From the NCBI RefSeq assembly GCF_900187645.1, contig NZ_FYEE01000002.1:566639-630638 (forward strand): a DNA stretch of 64,000 nt, read 5' to 3'. Made by a program: the position numbers and the translations under genes. This DNA is from Pseudomonas sp. Irchel 3E20 (lineage in GTDB: Bacteria; Pseudomonadota; Gammaproteobacteria; Pseudomonadales; Pseudomonadaceae). This document shows, one piece after another, positions 17,796-28,146 of this stretch. The notes under the pieces are model-generated. The model was not told where the DNA came from, did not search any database, and worked only from the letters and a program-made list of their open reading frames with translations. The stretch's first letter is position 1; every line of letters begins with the position of its first letter.

Positions 17796-18679
17796 TTGCT
17801 GGCTCCTTCCATGGTTGAGGGCCTGATCGAGGCGGGGTGGCGAAGGCTCAGTTGTTCTTCGGTGAGGGCCTCGAATTTCACGCGCCACTCAGGAAAAAGT
17901 TCCAGGCAGAGCGCCTTGATGACCTTGAACGCAGTAGGCGCCTGGCGGTTGGAAGGGACCCTGTATTCCAGGCGATGGGCGGGGATGCCCTCTGTGGCGG
18001 CACGGCGGAAACTCACCGCAGCAGGCAGAGTGGTGTGGCGCATGCGCGCTTGGGGGTGGTCGGCGAAGGTTTCGGCCAGGGACTGGTGAATCAGGCGCGC
18101 GTCGCGGGTGGCGTCGAGTTTGTTGATGACGACGTTCAAGGGCGGGGTGCGGGCGCCCAGGGCCGCGAGGGGCTGGAGGTCGCGATAGAGCTGGAGCATG
18201 CCGCGATGAAATTCCCGGGCGGTGAGCATGTCCGGCGTGATGGGGGAAATGGCCATGTCGGCGCTCAGGAGGGCCATTTCCAGCAGGATCGAGCGGGCGC
18301 CCTGGGTGTCGATCAGCACCAGGTCGAAGTCCGCGGCGAAGGCGGGCATCAGGTTTTTCAGGCGCAGGCGCCCGTCTGCGGCGTGCAGGAGCAGGGTGCC
18401 GAGTTGGTTGAAGGGGTCGTTGGAGTGAATCAGGGAGAGGTTGGGGATACAGGTCTGGGAGAGGATCTGTTCGTACCGCGTCTCGTTGTGGGCAATCAGC
18501 TCGAAGACGCCGCCCGGGGCTTCGTGGGCCAGGGCATAAAACGACGACAGCGAGGGTTGGTTGTCCAGGTCGATGAGCAAGGTGCGAAGACCTGAGTCGG
18601 CGCAGAACGCGCCAAGGCTGGCAGTGACCGTGGTTTTACCGGGTCCGCCTTTGGTGGAGAGTACAGCTGCGATGTTCAT
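17792..18679 (-). CDS. soj: ParA/Soj-family partition ATPase of an integrative element
   Basis: 295 residues from ATG at 18679 (MNIAAVLSTKGGPGKTT). The deviant Walker A KGGPGKTT, Walker A' LLIDLDNQPSL and Walker B DLVLIDTQGA identify a ParA ATPase. In PAPI-1/pKLC102-like elements Soj lies beside the tRNA insertion site and is needed for stable maintenance of the excised element. Here it is 88 bp from the tRNA-Asn 3' end and overlaps dnaB by four bases. The gene seems intact although the element around it is broken. The frame continues upstream toward the tRNA but no better start exists. Confidence 0.92.
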   Translation of the reverse strand: MNIAAVLSTKGGPGKTTVTASLGAFCADSGLRTLLIDLDNQPSLSSFYALAHEAPGGVFELIAHNETRYEQILSQTCIPNLSLIHSNDPFNQLGTLLLHAADGRLRLKNLMPAFAADFDLVLIDTQGARSILLEMALLSADMAISPITPDMLTAREFHRGMLQLYRDLQPLAALGARTPPLNVVINKLDATRDARLIHQSLAETFADHPQARMRHTTLPAAVSFRRAATEGIPAHRLEYRVPSNRQAPTAFKVIKALCLELFPEWRVKFEALTEEQLSLRHPASIRPSTMEGASK

Positions 18680-18766
18680 GGCACGGGTCTCTGGGGGTAA
18701 AGATTGAGAGACGGCCTTTGATGTCACGATGCGCGGATGACTGGGTTCGGTCACCTGGCAGAAAGA

Positions 18767-18842
<76 letters not shown>

Positions 18843-19088
18843 ATGCGCCGTATGTTACTGATTGAAAAGGACAAGTCAAGCGTGAAGTGAGTTTTTTGTG
18901 AATTCCGTTCGGTGTTCTGATGGGCGGCTGGAAGGCTTTATCCGCGGTTGCCGGTTACCAGAACCGCGCCACAGGTCTACCATGGCGCCCCGGCGGTGGT
19001 TTCACGCGCGGTCGGCCTCCAGTCGCAAAGGTAAACGTGCCATGACCTTATTTATCTCTTCCATCGCCTGTGTGTCGCGGGTGACGCC

Positions 19089-19322
19089 ATGAGTATCGAG
19101 CAGATCAGCCTGCCCAAGGGCGTTGGTCCCCATGCTGGCAAGTTATTCGACGCTATTACCCAGGCCAGCAATGCCGAGGATTTGAACCGCGCCGGCGGCA
19201 AGGCCGAAGGTTTTGTGTTGGGGCTGGAAAGCACCAAGGCGATCAAGAGCCAGGTTGCCGAGGCGCTGTACGTTGCCTTCGATGACGCGGCGAGTGCGCG
19301 GGCTGCGCAGTTGGCGGGCTGA
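19089..19322 (+). CDS. Conserved hypothetical protein
   Basis: 77 residues. The short acidic/Ala-rich helical protein (SIEQISLPKGVGPHAGKLF...) is soluble, with no membrane segment or Cys. I recall it as a conserved Pseudomonas protein beside the aromatic aminotransferase, but know no function. A 16-residue reading frame ends on its ATG (GCCATGA), which might couple translation. A strong terminator follows. Confidence 0.7.
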   Translation: MSIEQISLPKGVGPHAGKLFDAITQASNAEDLNRAGGKAEGFVLGLESTKAIKSQVAEALYVAFDDAASARAAQLAG

Positions 19323-19335
19323 AACCCACAAAAAC

Positions 19336-19367
19336 GGGGGAAGCCGATTGGCTTCTCCCTTTTTTGT
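19336..19367. terminator. Intrinsic terminator between convergent genes
   Basis: GGGGGAAGCC and GGCTTCTCCC form a stem with a GATT loop followed by TTTTTT, 14 nt after the stop of the small conserved gene. The leftward aminotransferase stops at 19380, so it may also serve that gene. Confidence 0.85.
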
Positions 19368-19379
19368 GGTGCTTGCGGT

Positions 19380-20576
19380 TTAGATCACTTGGACGATGGC
19401 GTCGGTGACGACTTCGATGTTGTTCTGGTTCAGCGCGGCGACGCAGATGCGGCCGGTGTCCAGAGCGTAGATGCCGAAGTCGGTGCGCAGGCGCACGGCT
19501 TGCTCAACGGTCAGGCCGGAGTAGGAGAACATGCCGCGCTGGCGGCCGACGAAGCTGAAGTCGCGGCCTGGGGCCTTTTTCGCCAGCAGCTCGACCATTT
19601 GCTGGCGCATGCCACGGATGCGCAGGCGCATTTCGGCCAGTTCCTGCTCCCACTGCGCGCGCAGCTCTGGGCTGTTGAGCACGGCGGCGACGATGGTCGC
19701 GCCATGGGTTGGCGGGTTGGAGTAGTTGGTGCGGATCACGCGTTTGACCTGGGACAGCACGCGCGCGCTTTCTTCCTTCGATTCGCTGATGATCGACAGC
19801 GCGCCCACGCGCTCGCCGTACAGCGAGAAGGATTTGGAGAAGGAGCTGGAGACGAAGAAGGTCAGCCCCGACTCGGCGAACAGGCGCACGGCGGCGGCGT
19901 CTTCTTCGATGCCATCGCCAAAACCCTGGTAGGCCATGTCCAGGAACGGGATCAGTTTGTTCGCCTTGACCACGTCCAGCACGTTGTTCCAGTCCGCCGG
20001 GCTCAGGTCGACGCCGGTCGGGTTGTGGCAGCAGGCGTGCAGCACGACGATGGAACCGGCGGGCAGGGCGCTGAGGTCTTCGATCAGGCCGGCGCGGTTG
20101 ACGTCATGGGTAGCGGCGTCGTAGTAGCGATAGTTCTGCACCGGGAAACCGGCAGTCTCGAACAGCGCGCGGTGGTTTTCCCAGCTCGGGTCGCTGATGG
20201 CGACGACGGCGTCGGGGCGCAGTTGCTTGAGGAAGTCGGCACCGATTTTCAGTGCGCCGGTGCCGCCGATGGCCTGGGTGGTGATGACCCGGCCTGCGCT
20301 GATGAGCGGCGAGTCAGCGCCGAACAGCAGCTTTTGCACAGCCTGGTCATAGGCGGCGATGCCATCGATGGGCAGGTAGCCGCGGGCGGCATGTTGAGCG
20401 ACGCGGATCGTCTCGGCTTCGGCAACGGCACGCAAGAGTGGAATTTTCCCCTCCTCGTTGCAGTACACACCGACCCCCAGGTTCACCTTGTGGGTACGGG
20501 TATCGGCGTTGAATGCTTCGTTGAGGCCCAGGATTGGATCGCGTGGTGCCATTTCGACAGCGGAGAACAGGCTCAT
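19380..20576 (-). CDS. Aromatic amino acid aminotransferase (class I, PLP)
   Basis: 398 residues from ATG at 20576. The N terminus FSAVEMAPRDPILGLNEAF, the cofactor-binding NPTGVDLSPADW, the PLP lysine in SSSFSKSFSLYGERVGAL and the substrate-binding Arg near the C terminus mark the AspC/TyrB branch of class I aminotransferases. It transfers amino groups between aromatic amino acids or aspartate and 2-oxoglutarate. The position beside uvrB matches PA3139. The in-frame extension to 20672 lacks homology and was not used. Confidence 0.92.
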   Translation of the reverse strand: MSLFSAVEMAPRDPILGLNEAFNADTRTHKVNLGVGVYCNEEGKIPLLRAVAEAETIRVAQHAARGYLPIDGIAAYDQAVQKLLFGADSPLISAGRVITTQAIGGTGALKIGADFLKQLRPDAVVAISDPSWENHRALFETAGFPVQNYRYYDAATHDVNRAGLIEDLSALPAGSIVVLHACCHNPTGVDLSPADWNNVLDVVKANKLIPFLDMAYQGFGDGIEEDAAAVRLFAESGLTFFVSSSFSKSFSLYGERVGALSIISESKEESARVLSQVKRVIRTNYSNPPTHGATIVAAVLNSPELRAQWEQELAEMRLRIRGMRQQMVELLAKKAPGRDFSFVGRQRGMFSYSGLTVEQAVRLRTDFGIYALDTGRICVAALNQNNIEVVTDAIVQVI

Positions 20577-20843
20577 TTTTGCGGCGGCTCTGAATGGAAG
20601 AGGAGGGACGTGTAGCGCTCCAGCCGAATGCACTAGAGCGGTGCACAAACGGGGAGCAAGTATAGAGGCCATCTGGCGCCGCTGCGACAGGCGATTGGCC
20701 TTTTGCCGGAAGAATTTCGCTTTATTTTTCGACCTTTAGTCGGGTTGCCAGATCAAAGCCTTTGCGCTGTGTAGGACGTTTGCCTTGAAAACCGCAGTAT
20801 TTGGCGCAACATCTAGTCTTTCCCGACCGCTTCAGGTCGCACT

Positions 20844-20874
20844 CATGGTTGCCCGGCCGCGCCTCGCAACCATG
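20844..20874 (+). repeat. 9-bp inverted repeat in the uvrB leader
   Basis: CATGGTTGC (20844-20852) and GCAACCATG (20866-20874) are perfect complements with a 13-nt loop, ending 16 nt before the uvrB ATG. It could fold in the 5' leader of the mRNA near the ribosome site. No LexA-type CTG-N10-CAG site was recognised in this gap. Confidence 0.5.
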
Positions 20875-20890
20875 AATACGAGGTTCATGC

Positions 20891-22906
20891 ATGTCTGATT
20901 TCCAGCTCGTCACCCGTTTCCAGCCCGCTGGCGATCAGCCAGAAGCCATTCGCCTGATGGTTGAGGGTATCGAGGCCGGGTTGGCGCACCAGACCCTGCT
21001 CGGCGTGACTGGCTCGGGCAAGACCTTCAGCATCGCCAACGTCATCGCCCAGGTGAACCGCCCGACGTTGGTGCTGGCGCCGAACAAAACCCTGGCGGCC
21101 CAGCTCTACGGCGAGTTCAAGGCGTTTTTCCCGAACAACGCGGTGGAGTACTTCGTTTCCTACTACGACTACTACCAACCCGAAGCCTATGTGCCTTCGT
21201 CCGACACCTTTATCGAGAAGGACGCTTCGGTTAACGACCACATCGAGCAGATGCGCCTGTCCGCGACCAAGGCGTTGTTGGAGCGCAAGGACACCATCAT
21301 CGTTACCACGGTGTCGTGCATCTATGGCCTGGGCAGCCCGGAAACCTACCTGAAAATGGTCCTGCATGTGGACCGTGGCGACAAACTCGACCAGCGCGCC
21401 TTGCTGCGCCGCCTCGCCGACTTGCAATACACCCGCAATGACATGGACTTTGCCCGCGCTACCTTCCGGGTGCGCGGTGATGTGATCGATATCTACCCGG
21501 CGGAATCGGACTTGGAGGCGATTCGCATCGAACTGTTCGATGACGAGGTGGAAAGTATCAGCGCTTTCGATCCGTTGACCGGCGAAGTCATCCGCCGCTT
21601 GCCGCGCTTCACCTTCTACCCCAAGAGCCACTACGTTACCCCGCGGGAAACCTTGCTCGGGGCCGTTGAGGGAATCAAGGTCGAGCTCCAGGAGCGCCTC
21701 GACTACCTGCGCTCGAACAACAAACTGGTGGAGGCCCAGCGCCTGGAGCAGCGCACTCGTTTCGACCTGGAGATGATCCTGGAACTGGGCTATTGCAACG
21801 GCATCGAGAACTACTCGCGCTACCTCTCGGGCCGTGACTGCGGGGCTGCGCCGCCCACGCTCTTCGACTATCTACCTGCCGATGCCCTGTTGGTGATCGA
21901 CGAATCCCACGTCAGCGTGCCCCAGGTCGGCGCCATGTATAAAGGCGACCGTTCGCGTAAGGAAACCCTGGTGGAATACGGCTTCCGCTTGCCTTCGGCG
22001 CTGGACAACCGGCCCATGCGCTTCGACGAATGGGAGAACATCAGCCCGCAGACGATTTTCGTCTCCGCCACACCGGGCAACTACGAGGCTGAGCACGCCG
22101 GCCGGGTGATCGAACAACTGGTGCGGCCCACTGGCCTGGTGGACCCGCAGATCGAAATCCGCCCGGCGCTGACCCAGGTCGACGACCTGCTCTCGGAAAT
22201 TTCCAAGCGCGTAGCCCTCGAAGAGCGCGTGCTGGTGACGACCCTGACCAAGCGCATGTCCGAAGACCTCACCGATTACCTCGCCGACCACGGTGTGCGT
22301 GTGCGCTACCTGCACTCGGACATCGACACGGTGGAGCGGGTGGAGATCATCCGCGACCTGCGCCTGGGCGCTTTCGATGTGCTGGTGGGGATCAACCTGC
22401 TGCGCGAAGGCCTGGACATGCCGGAAGTGTCTCTGGTGGCGATTCTCGATGCCGACAAGGAAGGTTTCCTACGCTCCGAGCGTTCGCTGATCCAGACCAT
22501 CGGCCGCGCGGCACGTAACCTCAACGGCCGGGCGATTCTCTACGCAGACCGCATCACCGGCTCCATGGAGCGGGCGATCGGCGAAACCGAGCGCCGTCGC
22601 GAGAAGCAGATTGCCTTCAACCTGGCCAACGGCATTACCCCAAAAGGCGTGTTCAAGGACGTGGCCGACATCATGGAAGGCGCCACTGTGCCGGGCTCGC
22701 GCAGCAAGAAGCGCAAAGGCATGGCCAAGGCCGCCGAGGAAAGTGCGCGCTACGAGGCTGAACTGCGTTCGCCGAGCGAAATCACCAAGCGCATCCGCCA
22801 ACTGGAGGAAAAGATGTACCAGTTGGCCCGCGACCTGGAGTTCGAGGCCGCTGCGCAAATGCGCGACGAAATCGGCAAATTGCGCGAGCGGCTGTTGGCG
22901 GTTTGA
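20891..22906 (+). CDS. uvrB: Excinuclease ABC subunit UvrB
   Basis: 671 residues, full length. Walker A is [15 protein letters not shown] (residues ~37-51), the beta-hairpin that clamps damaged DNA is [12 protein letters not shown] (~95), the helicase motifs end in QTIGRAARN, and a C-terminal UVR domain ([17 protein letters not shown]) contacts UvrC. UvrB verifies lesions delivered by UvrA and recruits UvrC for dual incision in nucleotide-excision repair. It stands alone on the plus strand with a hairpin leader; no strong Shine-Dalgarno is evident. Confidence 0.98.
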   Translation: MSDFQLVTRFQPAGDQPEAIRLMVEGIEAGLAHQTLLGVTGSGKTFSIANVIAQVNRPTLVLAPNKTLAAQLYGEFKAFFPNNAVEYFVSYYDYYQPEAYVPSSDTFIEKDASVNDHIEQMRLSATKALLERKDTIIVTTVSCIYGLGSPETYLKMVLHVDRGDKLDQRALLRRLADLQYTRNDMDFARATFRVRGDVIDIYPAESDLEAIRIELFDDEVESISAFDPLTGEVIRRLPRFTFYPKSHYVTPRETLLGAVEGIKVELQERLDYLRSNNKLVEAQRLEQRTRFDLEMILELGYCNGIENYSRYLSGRDCGAAPPTLFDYLPADALLVIDESHVSVPQVGAMYKGDRSRKETLVEYGFRLPSALDNRPMRFDEWENISPQTIFVSATPGNYEAEHAGRVIEQLVRPTGLVDPQIEIRPALTQVDDLLSEISKRVALEERVLVTTLTKRMSEDLTDYLADHGVRVRYLHSDIDTVERVEIIRDLRLGAFDVLVGINLLREGLDMPEVSLVAILDADKEGFLRSERSLIQTIGRAARNLNGRAILYADRITGSMERAIGETERRREKQIAFNLANGITPKGVFKDVADIMEGATVPGSRSKKRKGMAKAAEESARYEAELRSPSEITKRIRQLEEKMYQLARDLEFEAAAQMRDEIGKLRERLLAV

Positions 22907-22924
22907 TCTTCTATTTACGGGGCC

Positions 22925-22991
22925 TATCGCGAGCAGGCTCGCTCCCACAAGGGCATGGCACCAGCCAACCTGTGGGGCCAGGCTCGCGATA
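22925..22991. repeat. REP-type palindromic pair
   Basis: TATCGCGAGcaGGCTCGCTCCCACA-type sequence and its complement (TGTGGGgccaGGCTCGCGATA) form a large inverted repeat between convergent uvrB and the MFS gene. This is the usual Pseudomonas REP motif and position. Confidence 0.8.
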
Positions 22992-23021
22992 AGGGCGCCG
23001 CCGGCACGCCGCCCCCTCGGG

Positions 23022-24572
23022 TTAATGCGCCTCCCCAGCCTTGATCCCCTGCGGCAATGCCCGGGTTAGCAGAATCGCCAGCATGCTGACCCCCAACGCA
23101 ACCCCCACAAAGTGAAACGCATCGTTGTAGGCCATGATCTGCGCCTGTTGGTGGGCGATCTCGCTGAGTTTGCCCAAAGCAGCTGTTTCGTTGCCCAGGG
23201 TCGTGGTCAGGCTGGCCATGCGCTCGGCCACTTGCGGGTTGCCGGGCACGATGGCTTCGCGCAGGTAATCGAAGTAGGTCTTGGTCCGCGCATCCAGCAA
23301 CGTGGCGAGCAGGGCGATGCCGATGGCACCGCCGAGGTTGCGCAGGATGTTGAACAGGCTCGACGCCGACCCCGCATCCTCGGGCAGGATGTAGGCGGTG
23401 GCGATCAGCGAGATGGTCACCATAATCAGCGGCTGGCCGAGGGCGCGGATGATCTGGATCTGGTTGAACTGCGGCCCGGCGAAGTCCGGGTTGAGCACAC
23501 CAGAAGAAAAACTCGCCAGCCCGAACAGGCCGAACCCCAGGGTGCACAGCCATTTGGGCGAGACGAACTTCATCAGCTTGGGCACCAGCGGGATCAGGAA
23601 CAGCTGCGGCACGCCCATCCACATGATGACTTCGCCGATCTGCAGGGCGTTGTAGTTCTGGATCTGCGCCAGGTACAGCGGTAGCAGGTAGATCGAGCCA
23701 TAGAGCCCCACCCCCATGCCCAGGCTGGAAATGCTTGCCAGGCCAAAGTTGCGGTTGCGCAGGATGCCCAGGTTTATCAGCGGTTGGGGTTTGGACACCT
23801 GGATGATGACAAAAGCGATCAGGCAGAGCAGGGCAATGCTGCCCAGGCTGACGATCAGGCTCGACTCCAGCCAGTCCTTGCGGTGGCCCTCTTCGAGGAA
23901 CACCTGCAAGCAGCCCAGGCCCACGCCCAGGGTGAGGATGCCACTGTAGTCGGTGCGCTTGAGCAACTCCCAGTGCGCCGCTTTCTTTTCCAGGCCATAG
24001 AGCAACCCGGCGATCATCAGTAGGCCGGGTGGCACGTTGATATAGAAGATGTATTCCCAGCCCCAGTTTTCCGTGAGCCAGCCGCCGATGGTCGGGCCTA
24101 TGGACGGCGCAAACGTGGCCGTCATGGCGAACATCGCCATGCCTTTGGCGCGGTGGTGCTCGGGCAGCTTGATGAGGGTCAGGGTGAACGCCAGGGGGAT
24201 CAGCGCGCCGCCGGTGAAGCCTTGCAGGGCGCGGAATACGATCATGCTCTCCAGGCTCCAGGCCATGGAGCACAGCAGGGACGCGAAGAGAAACCCCACC
24301 GACACCCACACCGCCAGGCGCCGCGCTGACAGTAACTGCACCAGCCACGCGGTGAGGGGGATCATGATGATTTCCGCCACCAGGTAGGAGGTGGAAATCC
24401 ACGAGCCTTCTTCCAGGGTCGCCGACAGCGCGCCTTGGATGTCCTTGAGCGAAGAGTTGGTGATCTGGATGTCCAGCACCGCCATAAAGGCGCCGAGCAT
24501 CACGCTCATCACTGCGATCCAGTCGCGCCGGGTCGGTTCGCCGACCGGGCGGATCAGGGCATCACCGGCCAT
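23022..24572 (-). CDS. DHA2-family MFS multidrug exporter (EmrB-like)
   Basis: 516 residues with about 14 membrane helices. Motifs of the EmrB/QacA family are seen: VMLGAFMAVLDIQITNSSL in helix 1, EGSWISTSYLVAEIIMIPL after it, and RALQGFTGGALIPL. Such pumps expel drugs by proton antiport and work with a periplasmic adaptor and an outer-membrane channel. The start overlaps the 3' end of the HlyD gene by 11 nt, so the two are co-translated. No outer-membrane partner is encoded here. Matches PA3137 by position. Confidence 0.92.
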   Translation of the reverse strand: MAGDALIRPVGEPTRRDWIAVMSVMLGAFMAVLDIQITNSSLKDIQGALSATLEEGSWISTSYLVAEIIMIPLTAWLVQLLSARRLAVWVSVGFLFASLLCSMAWSLESMIVFRALQGFTGGALIPLAFTLTLIKLPEHHRAKGMAMFAMTATFAPSIGPTIGGWLTENWGWEYIFYINVPPGLLMIAGLLYGLEKKAAHWELLKRTDYSGILTLGVGLGCLQVFLEEGHRKDWLESSLIVSLGSIALLCLIAFVIIQVSKPQPLINLGILRNRNFGLASISSLGMGVGLYGSIYLLPLYLAQIQNYNALQIGEVIMWMGVPQLFLIPLVPKLMKFVSPKWLCTLGFGLFGLASFSSGVLNPDFAGPQFNQIQIIRALGQPLIMVTISLIATAYILPEDAGSASSLFNILRNLGGAIGIALLATLLDARTKTYFDYLREAIVPGNPQVAERMASLTTTLGNETAALGKLSEIAHQQAQIMAYNDAFHFVGVALGVSMLAILLTRALPQGIKAGEAH

Positions 24573-25611
24573 CTGCTGGGGCGTCGTGGATGTTCACCTT
24601 GACGGTCACGGACATGCCCGGGCGTATCTTGCCCTTGAGCGGGTTGTTGGCGTCGAAAGTCAGTTTTACCGGAATCCGTTGTACGACCTTGGTGAAGTTG
24701 CCGGTGGCATTGTCTGGGGGCAGCAGGCTGAACTGCGCGCCCGAGGCGGCGAACAGGCTGTCAACCCGGGCCTGGATTGGTGTGTCGCCGTAGGCATCGA
24801 ATATCAGCTCGGCCTGTTGCCCGGGCTGCATGTGGCCGATTTGGGTTTCTTTGAAATTGGCCTGAATCCAGATGTCCTGGTCGGGCACGATCGACAGCAA
24901 ATAGGCGCCGGCCTGCACGTACTGGCCATTGCGCGCCGCGCGCTGGCCAATCAGCCCGCTGATGGGCGAGTGGATCTCGCTACGGGTCAGGTTCAGTTCG
25001 GCCTGGGCCAGGTCGGCGCGGGCGTTGGCGATTTGCGCCTCGAGGCGCTTGATCTCGGCGTTCAGCGCGTTGACCTGCTGGCGCTGGCCCTGGGCATCTG
25101 CTTGGGCTTTGGCCACTTGCGAGCGGGCGATGTGGTTGTCGGCGGACAGGGTGGTCACCCGTTCCTCGGAGACATAACCGGGTTTGCGCAAGGTCTGTGC
25201 CCGGGACAGGTCGATCTGCGAGCGGCCCAAGCTGGCCTGGCTGGAGGCCACTTGCGCTTCGCTCGCGGCGATCAGGCTGGCCTGCTGGGTCAGTTTGCTT
25301 TGTGCTTGCAAGCGTTCGGCCTCGCGGGTGGCGAGGGCGGCTTGGGCGCGTTCGATGGCCAGTTGAAAGTCATCGCCTTCAAGGCGCACCAATAACTGGC
25401 CTTTTTCCACATGTTGGTTGTCGCGCACCAGCACTTGTTCAACACGCGCGCCCAATTGGCTGGACACGCGGGTGATTTCGCCTTGGACGTAGGCGTTATC
25501 GGTGCTCTCGAAAAACCGCCCCTTGAAGAACCAGTGGGCGAACAGGCCCCCGGCCACCAGCAGGACGAGCAACAGGAAAATGGACAGACGACGCTTGAGT
25601 TGGGCAGGCAT
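24562..25611 (-). CDS. HlyD/EmrA-type periplasmic adaptor
   Basis: 349 residues. One N-terminal membrane helix (~8-27) is followed by a split lipoyl/biotinyl-like domain (SSQLGARVEQVLVRDNQHV ... IHSPISGLIGQRAARNGQYV) around a long Ala/Gln-rich coiled coil (~85-205), then a beta-barrel domain. It bridges the MFS pump to an outer-membrane channel. First gene of the two-gene operon; the promoter should lie in 25612-25842, shared with the divergent gltX. Confidence 0.92.
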   Translation of the reverse strand: MPAQLKRRLSIFLLLVLLVAGGLFAHWFFKGRFFESTDNAYVQGEITRVSSQLGARVEQVLVRDNQHVEKGQLLVRLEGDDFQLAIERAQAALATREAERLQAQSKLTQQASLIAASEAQVASSQASLGRSQIDLSRAQTLRKPGYVSEERVTTLSADNHIARSQVAKAQADAQGQRQQVNALNAEIKRLEAQIANARADLAQAELNLTRSEIHSPISGLIGQRAARNGQYVQAGAYLLSIVPDQDIWIQANFKETQIGHMQPGQQAELIFDAYGDTPIQARVDSLFAASGAQFSLLPPDNATGNFTKVVQRIPVKLTFDANNPLKGKIRPGMSVTVKVNIHDAPADGR

Positions 25612-25842
25612 GGGCAGGCTGTAATCGAAAAGTGTAAGTAAATTTAACAGGCGGCGAATCTGGCAGATAGCCGACCAGTGGTAAATGCCCTGCGCTGATA
25701 TTCAGTCATTCAGGGCTCTGGCGGTGAATTGCAGGCGCAACCTTGGCTTAAATGCCCTGTTCACTGGAGCGCGGTTACGTTGGCCTGTTACCATTCGGCC
25801 CTTGTTTCATCTCCGCTTTTTATATTCTTTTCGAGACATGCC

Positions 25843-27324
25843 ATGACCACCGTCCGCACTCGCATCGCGCCATCGCCCACCGGCGATCCCCACGTCGGCA
25901 CCGCCTACATCGCTTTGTTCAACTACTGCTTCGCCAAGCAGCACGGCGGCGAGTTCATCCTGCGTATCGAAGATACCGATCAGTTGCGTTCGACCCGTGA
26001 GTCCGAGCAGCAGATTTTCGATGCCTTGCGCTGGCTGGGCATCAACTGGAGCGAAGGCCCGGACGTGGGCGGCCCGCACGGCCCTTACCGGCAGAGCGAG
26101 CGCGGCGACATCTACAAGCAGTACACCCAGCAACTGGTGGAGATGGGCCACGCGTTCCCGTGCTTTTGCACCGCCGAAGAGCTTGACCAGATGCGTGCCG
26201 AGCAGATGGCGCGCGGTGAAACACCACGCTATGACGGCCGTGCCTTGCTGCTGCCGGCCGAAGAAGTGGCCCGGCGCCTGGCGGCCGGCGAGCCCCACGT
26301 GATCCGCATGAAAGTACCGAGCGAGGGCGTCTGCGTGGTGCCGGACATGCTGCGCGGCGATGTCGAGATCCCGTGGGATCGCATGGACATGCAGGTGTTG
26401 ATGAAGACCGACGGCTTGCCGACCTACTTCCTGGCCAACGTGGTGGATGACCACTTAATGGGCATCACCCACGTGCTGCGCGGCGAAGAGTGGCTGCCGT
26501 CGGCGCCCAAGCTGATCCTCTTGTACGAGTACTTCGGCTGGGACCAACCGGAACTGTGCTACATGCCGCTGCTGCGTAACCCGGATAAGAGCAAGCTGTC
26601 CAAGCGCAAGAACCCGACCTCGGTGACCTTCTACGAGCGCATGGGTTTCATGCCTGAGGCGATGCTCAACTACCTGGGCCGCATGGGCTGGTCGATGCCG
26701 GACGAGCGCGAGAAGTTCTCGTTACAGGAGATGGTCGATCATTTCGACCTTAAGCGTGTGTCCCTGGGCGGGCCGATCTTCGACGTCGAGAAACTGTCGT
26801 GGCTCAACGGCCAGTGGCTGCGCGACCTGCCGGTGCAAGAGTTCGCCAGCCGCGTACAGAACTGGGCGCTGAACCCTGAATACATGATGAAAATCGCCCC
26901 TCACGTACAGGGCCGGGTCGAAACCTTCAGCCAGATCGCGCCGTTGGCGGGGTTCTTCTTCGCTGGCGGGGTCAACCCGGATGCGAAGCTGTTCGAGTCC
27001 AAGAAGCTGTCCGGCGACCAAGTGCGCCAGTTGATGCAGTTGATTCTGTGGAAACTGGAAAGCCTGCGTCAGTGGGAGAAGGACAGCATCACCGCGACCA
27101 TTCAGGCTGTGGTCGAATCCCTGGAGTTGAAACTGCGCGACGCCATGCCGCTGATGTTCGCCGCCATTACCGGGCAGGCCAGTTCGGTGTCGGTGCTCGA
27201 TGCCATGGAAATCCTCGGCCCGGATTTGACCCGTTTCCGTCTGCGCCAGGCCATTGATTTACTCGGTGGCGTGTCGAAGAAAGAAAACAAAGAGTGGGAA
27301 AAACTGTTGGGCGCGATTGCCTGA
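25843..27324 (+). CDS. gltX: Glutamyl-tRNA synthetase
   Basis: 493 residues from ATG ([20 protein letters not shown]), which begins directly with the class I signature where HVGT stands for HIGH. The second signature is KLSKRKN, the KMSKS equivalent, at about residue 253. It charges tRNA-Glu with glutamate. Two tRNA-Glu genes lie directly downstream. The upstream in-frame extension has no family homology and was left out. Confidence 0.97.
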   Translation: MTTVRTRIAPSPTGDPHVGTAYIALFNYCFAKQHGGEFILRIEDTDQLRSTRESEQQIFDALRWLGINWSEGPDVGGPHGPYRQSERGDIYKQYTQQLVEMGHAFPCFCTAEELDQMRAEQMARGETPRYDGRALLLPAEEVARRLAAGEPHVIRMKVPSEGVCVVPDMLRGDVEIPWDRMDMQVLMKTDGLPTYFLANVVDDHLMGITHVLRGEEWLPSAPKLILLYEYFGWDQPELCYMPLLRNPDKSKLSKRKNPTSVTFYERMGFMPEAMLNYLGRMGWSMPDEREKFSLQEMVDHFDLKRVSLGGPIFDVEKLSWLNGQWLRDLPVQEFASRVQNWALNPEYMMKIAPHVQGRVETFSQIAPLAGFFFAGGVNPDAKLFESKKLSGDQVRQLMQLILWKLESLRQWEKDSITATIQAVVESLELKLRDAMPLMFAAITGQASSVSVLDAMEILGPDLTRFRLRQAIDLLGGVSKKENKEWEKLLGAIA

Positions 27325-27504
27325 AGCGGTATGCGGCCGCCGACGCTGACATGGGCGGCGGTCGCAGGAGTGGGTTAAACCCCGGATTTTCGAGGGGAGG
27401 GCGGTAAGTGATTGTTATGTCGGCAAAAATTTTTGATTATTTTTAAAAATAAGTTTGACAGCCTTTCGATACGCCCTTAAGATTCGCCCCGTCCTCACCG
27501 ATGA

Positions 27505-27580
<76 letters not shown>

Positions 27581-27658
27581 ATTACAGGTTCAAGGCCTGG
27601 CCACACCGACCTTGAATCGATCAGTTCTCAGCGCTGATCTGTTGTTAGAAGGGTTTGC

Positions 27659-27734
27659 GTCCCCTTCGTCTAGTGGCCTAGGACACCGCCCTTTCACGGC
27701 GGTAACAGGGGTTCGAGTCCCCTAGGGGACGCCA
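27659..27734 (+). tRNA. tRNA-Glu(TTC), copy 1
   Basis: 76 nt with encoded GCCA end. Anticodon arm CCGCC-CTTTCAC-GGCGG gives TTC. Confidence 0.97.
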
Positions 27735-27787
27735 GTATTACAGAAGCAGTGTCGTCAGATGTTGCTCCGCCGCGAGGCGAAAAATCT

Positions 27788-27863
27788 GGGGCTATAGCTC
27801 AGCTGGGAGAGCGCCTGCATGGCATGCAGGAGGTCAGCGGTTCGATCCCGCTTAGCTCCACCA
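27788..27863 (+). tRNA. tRNA-Ala(GGC), copy 2
   Basis: 76 nt. It differs from copy 1 by a few compensated changes in the anticodon and T arms (CCTGC-ATGGCAT-GCAGG). Anticodon GGC. Confidence 0.97.
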
Positions 27864-27942
27864 ATTTACAATTCAAGGTTTGGCCACACCGGCCTTGAAT
27901 CGACCGGCTCTCAGCACCGGTCAGTTGTATAGAAGGTTTTGC

Positions 27943-28018
27943 GTCCCCTTCGTCTAGTGGCCTAGGACACCGCCCTTTCACGGCGGTAACAGGGGTTCGA
28001 GTCCCCTAGGGGACGCCA
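27943..28018 (+). tRNA. tRNA-Glu(TTC), copy 2
   Basis: 76 nt, apparently identical to copy 1. The Ala-spacer-Glu unit is repeated with a period of about 283 bp and similar spacers, so the array arose by tandem duplication. Confidence 0.97.
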
Positions 28019-28043
28019 CGATTACCCGCTCTGCGGGATTTAT

Positions 28044-28076
28044 AAGGGTCATTCAATTATTGAATGGCCCTTTTGT
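28044..28076 (+). terminator. Terminator of the tRNA array
   Basis: GGGTCATTCAA and TTGAATGGCCC pair (one G-T) around a short loop and are followed by TTTTGTTT, 28 nt after the last tRNA-Glu. Confidence 0.85.
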
Positions 28077-28146
28077 TTGTCTGGCGTTCGCCGATTCTGT
28101 CTTTCCTCAATTGTGTTCTTCTGACTGGCGGTTAATTTAAAGCTTG

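Larger units (their letters stand above)
1..18766. mobile_element. tRNA-Asn-proximal genomic island, ICE-like remnant
   Basis: The DNA left of the tRNA-Asn 3' end (18767) is accessory: soj/parA and a truncated dnaB-like gene abut the tRNA, followed by IS and recombinase remnants, a 178-bp direct repeat, a metal and iron cassette, and an effector/immunity pair. Everything right of the tRNA is conserved core. Integrative elements of the pKLC102/PAGI class insert into tRNA 3' ends and carry soj and a dnaB-like gene at that end, which fits. No second copy of the tRNA 3' end was noticed, so the far boundary is probably outside the window. Treating the whole stretch as one island is inference; it may be several layered insertions. 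Confidence 0.55.

Noticed and set aside
18898..19092. A 64-codon frame ahead of the small conserved gene
   Set aside because: No ribosome site or homology; at most its last 16 codons could be a coupling leader.
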